Positions 14,538-15,609 of a DNA stretch of 15,609 nt are shown here, in pieces. The position numbers and the translations under genes were made by a program. Origin of the DNA: Gammaproteobacteria bacterium (GTDB lineage: Bacteria; Pseudomonadota; Gammaproteobacteria; HTCC5015); contig JAHDBX010000006.1 in assembly GCA_020630145.1 (NCBI GenBank), positions 1-15,609 on the forward strand, written 5' to 3'. Within the stretch, counting starts at the first letter, position 1; every line of letters begins with the position of its first letter. The notes beneath the pieces are model-generated. The model searched no databases. It was given only the letters and a program-made list of their open reading frames with translations, and was not told the origin of the DNA.

Positions 14538-15008
14538 ATTTTCATTACCGCCATCAACTGCAATATCAAAATGAAAGACATCTTCCATAGCCCCCAATTT
14601 TGAATACAGCGCTATAGCGGGTTTGTCTTCTATACCTTTATCGGCTTGAACATAAATCACATACGCACCACGTGCAGCAGCAATAAGCTTTAGTTCTTGA
14701 ATTAGGGAAGTGGCAATACCCATTCTGCGATGGGTAGAGACTACCGCAAGATCGTAGATATAAATTTCGCTTCGTTGTTGTTCAAATTTCTTAAGTTCAT
14801 ACGAAACGATTGCAGCTACAACTTGTTCTCCTTCTACAGCAGCCACAGCAATAAAGCTGGGTGTGCTAAGCAATGTTTGAAGATAACTTAATGATGGCTT
14901 GTTGTTGGAATAATTCTCTTTATCATCAAACACCTCAGCAAACATCGCGTTTATAGATTGCAACAGGGCACCATCATTTTGAGTGAGATGGATAATCTTG
15001 ACTGACAT
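14532..15008 (-). CDS. GNAT acetyltransferase, AAC(3)-I aminoglycoside acetyltransferase-like
   Basis: A 158-residue GNAT-fold acetyl-CoA-dependent N-acetyltransferase. Its sequence follows the AAC(3)-I (gentamicin 3-N-acetyltransferase) family closely, as I recall it: FIAVAAVEGEQVVAAIVSYE, KKFEQQRSEIYIYDLAV (73-89), the acetyl-CoA-binding loop HRRMGIAT (93-100), GAYVIYVQAD (114-123), ALYSKLG (133-139) and a final HFDI (146-149). AAC(3)-I enzymes inactivate gentamicin-type aminoglycosides and are classic integron cassette genes. This copy is also bounded by a good attC upstream (15025-15103) and a core site overlapping its stop codon. A perfect AGGAGG stands 7 nt before the ATG, very close to the recombination point. 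Drug range and even resistance activity are inferred, since environmental homologues may acetylate other amines. Confidence 0.85.
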   Translation of the reverse strand: MSVKIIHLTQNDGALLQSINAMFAEVFDDKENYSNNKPSLSYLQTLLSTPSFIAVAAVEGEQVVAAIVSYELKKFEQQRSEIYIYDLAVVSTHRRMGIATSLIQELKLIAAARGAYVIYVQADKGIEDKPAIALYSKLGAMEDVFHFDIAVDGGNENA

Positions 15009-15024
15009 TAATTTGCCTCCTGAA

Positions 15025-15103
15025 GCTTAACGTTCTAATCACCGGCAAACAAAAGCCGAGTGAAGCGGCGCTTTTGATTTTCCAGTGGAGTTACTTGTTA
15101 GCT
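15025..15103 (-). repeat. Integron attC recombination site
   Basis: This 79-bp imperfect inverted repeat lies between the cupin stop and the GNAT ribosome site. In the gene direction it runs from AGCTAAC (15097-15103) to GTTAAGC (15025-15031), the latter a perfect GTTRRRY core. The inner L-type boxes CACCGG (15040-15045) and CCAGTG pair with one mismatch. The apical stem CAAAAG-CCG / CGG-cg-CTTTTG (15050-15058 and 15066-15076) has a 7-nt loop and two unpaired bases, like the extrahelical bases of attC. The unpaired spacer between R and L boxes is also present. Layout and length fit the attC family. Confidence 0.8.
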
Positions 15104-15472
15104 TTATATCCATACATCATTGACCGCTGTAATTTCGCTAGCATCTTCATCACCCGTGTTTAAAACACCACGCGGTTCGATTAGAAGCATTTTTACTTCC
15201 TTTTCGGCATATGGCTTATGTTCAACACCTTTTGGGACAATATACATTTCACCGGCAGATAAATTAACATTCCCATCTCTAAAATCTATACGTAGCTGAC
15301 CTTCTAAGACAATAAACGTTTCGTCTGTATCAGCGTGGTTGTGCCAAACAAAATCACCTTCAATCTTTACAATTTTAAATTGATAGTCGTTCATCTCTGC
15401 TATCACTTTAGGTGTCCATTGTTCACTGAACAAACTTAATTTATTTTTAAAATTGATTGATTGATAAGTCAT
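15104..15472 (-). CDS. Single-domain cupin protein
   Basis: A 122-residue cupin beta-barrel protein. Motif 1 is HNHADTDETFIVLEGQL (44-60) with metal ligands His44, His46 and Glu51. Motif 2 is GEMYIVPKGVEH (74-85) with His85. This gives a complete set of 3-His/1-Glu ligands. Such small cupins are annotated as mannose-6-phosphate isomerase-like but mostly lack a defined reaction. The stop codon directly adjoins the attC core at 15097-15103, so gene plus attC form a canonical cassette. Cupins are frequent cassette cargo. Substrate unknown. Confidence 0.88.
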   Translation of the reverse strand: MTYQSINFKNKLSLFSEQWTPKVIAEMNDYQFKIVKIEGDFVWHNHADTDETFIVLEGQLRIDFRDGNVNLSAGEMYIVPKGVEHKPYAEKEVKMLLIEPRGVLNTGDEDASEITAVNDVWI

Positions 15473-15489
15473 ACTCTTTACCTTTGAAA

Positions 15490-15577
15490 GCTAAGGCCAC
15501 CATAAACGGATGCCGAAGCATCGCGTAGGCAGTCCGGTTGTAACCACGTCTCTTGTGCTTGGAACGAATTTAATGGC
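15490..15577 (-). repeat. Degenerate attC-like stretch upstream of the cupin gene
   Basis: An apical stem GGATGCC (15508-15514) pairs with GGCAGTCC (15528-15535) with one unpaired G, as in attC hairpins. The end nearest the cupin gene reads GCTAAGG (15490-15496), which on the minus strand is CCTTAGC, close to GTTAGC. The far end GGAACGAATTTAATGGC resembles an attC end with a mutated core. The outer arms pair weakly, so this would be a decayed site. Confidence 0.4.
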
Positions 15578-15609
15578 TTTTATACATTATTACCTTTTGT
15601 CTTAATAAA

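Noticed and set aside
1..15609. CRISPR array, tRNA, rRNA, transposase or integrase genes
   Set aside because: No regularly spaced repeats, cloverleaf-like sequences, or matching protein motifs were seen anywhere in the window.

Overview
The window is AT-rich DNA from a bacterium, most likely a marine or other aquatic gammaproteobacterium. The evidence is the NhaA type, an E. coli-like membrane D-lactate dehydrogenase, a TRAP transporter, a PdhR/LldR-type GntR regulator and integron-style attC sites. No rRNA, tRNA, CRISPR array, transposase or integrase is visible.

Left part (1-2801): a leftward nhaA antiporter gene and a leftward gene for a secreted alpha/beta hydrolase. The hydrolase gene is divergent from a MarR-family regulator. 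Two strong palindromes of the form TTGA-N2-TCAA lie between the hydrolase and marR and probably serve as operators for both genes.

Centre (2803-10875): a divergent lactate-utilisation locus. Leftward run a TRAP transporter (dctP, attenuator hairpin, dctQ, dctM) and then a quinone-type D-lactate dehydrogenase (dld). The dld frame is broken in two near codon 100. Rightward run an FMN-dependent L-lactate (alpha-hydroxyacid) dehydrogenase, a GntR/FCD regulator that probably starts at TTG, and an AEC-family permease. The shared 334-bp control region carries two TTGGTA-A-TACCAA-type palindromes 143 bp apart, as expected for LldR/PdhR-type control of both arms. The proposed logic is TRAP-driven uptake of lactate or a related 2-hydroxy/2-keto acid, oxidation of both stereoisomers to pyruvate, and relief of repression by the substrate.

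Right part (11043-15609): a family-16-type methyltransferase and a secreted DUF3617-type protein on the plus strand. They are followed by a leftward series of small stand-alone genes: a Nudix hydrolase, two small membrane proteins (one DUF3995), a GFA-fold zinc protein, a GNAT of the AAC(3)-I aminoglycoside acetyltransferase type, and a cupin. One good attC site (15025-15103), one truncated attC and two degenerate attC-like stretches punctuate the last genes. This end therefore looks like an integrase-less or eroded integron gene-cassette array, with the AAC(3)-I-like gene inside it.
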